From: Geobacillus jurassicus NBRC 107829
Lineage (GTDB): Bacteria; Bacillota; Bacilli; Bacillales; Anoxybacillaceae
Direction: 5' to 3'
Length of the DNA: 64,000 nucleotides
NCBI RefSeq assembly: GCF_001544315.1
Contig: NZ_BCQG01000002.1
Location: 1-64,000 of the forward strand
Under the pieces are notes generated by a model that saw only the letters and a list, made by a program, of their open reading frames with translations, was not told the origin of the DNA and did no database searches. Below are positions 62,819 to 64,000 of this stretch, one piece after another (positions within the stretch are counted from its first letter, which is position 1; every line of letters begins with the position of its first letter). The position numbers and the translations under genes were made by a program.

Positions 62819-62852
62819 TTTTCACCTAATTTTCTCCTTCCCCTTCTACAAT
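62819..62852 (+). promoter_or_regulatory. Promoter and TTTTCAC-type box of the pspA operon
   Basis: TTTTCAC (62819-62825), 4 nt, TTTTCTC (62830-62836), 10 nt, TACAAT (62847-62852). The layout matches the promoters at 59196-59229 and 59263-59297, which points to the same activator. Confidence 0.55.
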
Positions 62853-62895
62853 ACAAACCGTAAGCCAGTCCACCACGGAAAAGGAGGTGACGAGA

Positions 62896-63420
62896 TTGAA
62901 GAAAGCTCGAGCGGTTTTTCTGCTCGCCTTTGTCGCTCTCGCGGGGATCAGCCTGTTTCACGTTCTCGCCCCGCATGAAGTGATGGCGCACGGGCGTCCA
63001 GGCGCTCCGTTTGACGGCATGCCGGGCGGATTCGGTCATCACCCTCGGGAGTTCATCATGGAGCGGCGCGAAGGCTGGATGATGCCGATGTTGTTCCTAG
63101 AGTGGCTCATCCCTCTTTTGCTTGCCGCCGCCGGAGCCGTGTGGCTCGCTGCGGCGCGGTCGAAGCGCTGGATCGGCTGGGTGCTCGTCGCGCTCGGGAT
63201 TGCGGCGTTGCTGCCAAAATGGGTGTTGATTTTGCTCGCACTGGCCGCTGTGTATGCCTTAGGGCGGCGCCAAGCGCACAAACCATCCGCCGTTGAAGCG
63301 TTGATGCCAGCGACGCCATCCGTTTCCACCGATTGGCTCGATGAATGGGAAAAAACGATCCAAAAGGAGGCACAAACAAATGGGCATTTTTCGCCGAATC
63401 AAGACGATCGTTCTCGCTGA
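62896..63420 (+). CDS. Membrane protein preceding PspA
   Basis: About 174 aa. An N-terminal hydrophobic segment (RAVFLLAFVALAGISLFHVL), a Gly/Pro/His-rich extracytoplasmic stretch (AHGRPGAPFDGMPGGFGHHP), and two adjacent helices (WLIPLLLAAAGAVWLAA and IGWVLVALGIAALLPKWVLI). The start is TTG at 62896, 8 nt after AAGGAGG; a GTG at 62887 overlaps the ribosome-binding site. The end overlaps pspA by 41 nt. It may anchor or regulate PspA, as small membrane partners do in liaIH-type operons; this is by analogy only. Confidence 0.6.
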   Translation: MKKARAVFLLAFVALAGISLFHVLAPHEVMAHGRPGAPFDGMPGGFGHHPREFIMERREGWMMPMLFLEWLIPLLLAAAGAVWLAAARSKRWIGWVLVALGIAALLPKWVLILLALAAVYALGRRQAHKPSAVEALMPATPSVSTDWLDEWEKTIQKEAQTNGHFSPNQDDRSR

Positions 63421-64000
63421 AGTGAACGAACAAATCGACCGATGGGAAGACCCCGTCGCCATGACGAAACAATATTTGCGCGAACTTGAAGAGCAGCTCG
63501 AACGAGGGCGCCAGGCGCTCGCCCAGCAATGGGTCGCCGAGCGGCGCTACGAGACGCTCATCGCCCAAGCGGAGGCGACGATTGAAAAACGGAGCCGCCA
63601 AGCGAAACTGGCGCTCGAGCGCAACGAAGAAGCCGTCGCCAAACTCGCTTTGCGCGACAAGTTGCTGTATGAGAAGAAACTTGAAGCGTACAAACAGCAC
63701 TATGAGGCCATCAAAGCGAAAACGGTGGAAGTCGCCAATCGGCTCAACCAATTGCGCGAGCGGTACGATGAGCTCGCAGCCAAACAGCTGGAGCTCGCCG
63801 CCCGCGTCAACGCGGCGCGGGCGTTGAAACAAATCGACACGGCGCTCGCCTCCTTTTCCGCCGACGAGGCGCTGCGTGGGTTCGCCCGCATGGAAGAGCG
63901 CGTCATCGCGTTAGAAGCCGAAGCGGCCGCCGCCCGGTTCGGAACGAACGCCGTGTTGTCCCCTGCGCCGTTTGATGAAGAAGTCGAACGCGAACTAGCG
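63380..64000 (+). CDS. pspA: PspA/IM30-family phage shock protein (runs off the window)
   Basis: The first 207 codons of a PspA-type protein; the end lies outside the window. MGIFRRIKTIVLAEVNEQID, then RWEDPVAMTKQYLRELEEQL is the amphipathic N-terminus and first helix of the family. Long coiled-coil helices follow (LALERNEEAVAKLALRDKLL, YEKKLEAYKQHYEAIKAKTV). PspA proteins coat and stabilise damaged membranes. ATG 63380 follows AAAAGGAGG. It shares a transcript with the upstream membrane protein and hence its TTTTCAC-type promoter. Confidence 0.9.
   Translation, partial: MGIFRRIKTIVLAEVNEQIDRWEDPVAMTKQYLRELEEQLERGRQALAQQWVAERRYETLIAQAEATIEKRSRQAKLALERNEEAVAKLALRDKLLYEKKLEAYKQHYEAIKAKTVEVANRLNQLRERYDELAAKQLELAARVNAARALKQIDTALASFSADEALRGFARMEERVIALEAEAAAARFGTNAVLSPAPFDEEVERELA

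Overview
The window looks like a chromosome segment of a thermophilic Bacillaceae, most likely Geobacillus. The reasons are the moderately high GC, strong GGAGG ribosome-binding sites with many TTG and GTG starts, Bacillus-type genes (hutP-hutH, spo0M, yuaF-floT, dgkB, pucABCDE-like genes, a thiC TPP riboswitch), and an L-lysine 6-dehydrogenase of the type known from G. stearothermophilus. No rRNA, tRNA or CRISPR array was seen.

Layout. 0-4.6 kb (minus): a frameshifted LuxR remnant, a D-2-hydroxyacid dehydrogenase, a TerC-family membrane protein, then hutH and hutP with an intercistronic terminator that looks HutP-controlled. 4.8-11.4 kb (plus): an SPFH protein with a ribbon-helix-helix partner, then a five-gene purine hydroxylase operon (XdhC, MocA-like, molybdenum, FAD and 2Fe-2S subunits). 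11.9-17.6 kb (minus): aminotransferase, ThDP enzyme, aldehyde dehydrogenase and lysine 6-dehydrogenase, which read as a lysine to 2-oxoadipate to glutarate-semialdehyde route. A promoter with a structured, terminator-ending leader or small RNA lies upstream. 18.2-20.1 kb: thiC with a TPP riboswitch. 20.2-26.8 kb: a receptor-like methyl-accepting protein, a deleted IS605/TnpB element, an RDD protein, a partner-switching module (kinase, STAS, PP2C) and a PocR/GAF/LuxR regulator split between two frames. 27-33.2 kb: a tightly overlapping sugar-nucleotide/glycosyltransferase operon and a divergent oxidoreductase. 33-40.3 kb: Nudix, 3-hydroxyisobutyrate dehydrogenase-like, spo0M, an rRNA m5U methyltransferase, an SRPBCC-ArsR operon with a palindromic operator, and an amino acid/sodium symporter. 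41-47.9 kb: a type I restriction system (hsdM-hsdS-hsdR), a TnpB relic and a MazF-like toxin-antitoxin pair, forming a small defence island. 48-53.8 kb: a second m5U methyltransferase, dgkB, yuaF-floT and an Rpn-family nuclease. 53.9-64 kb: an Mpo1-like protein, a tandem-duplicated membrane family, a secreted papain-like protein, an HtrA protease, a PepSY-type membrane protein divergent from a two-component system, a gene with an in-frame stop, and a membrane protein-PspA operon that runs off the end.

The most notable signal is a shared promoter architecture between 58.6 and 62.9 kb. Two TTTTCAC half-sites spaced by 4 nt lie 10-11 nt upstream of a -10 box. This is seen before the two-component operon, before the divergent PepSY-type gene and before the PspA operon, with a weaker copy before the HtrA protease. 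It suggests a local envelope-stress regulon run by the OmpR-type regulator encoded there. Separately, near-consensus sigma-W promoters precede yuaF-floT and spo0M. These interpretations rest on reading the sequence; no database search was run.
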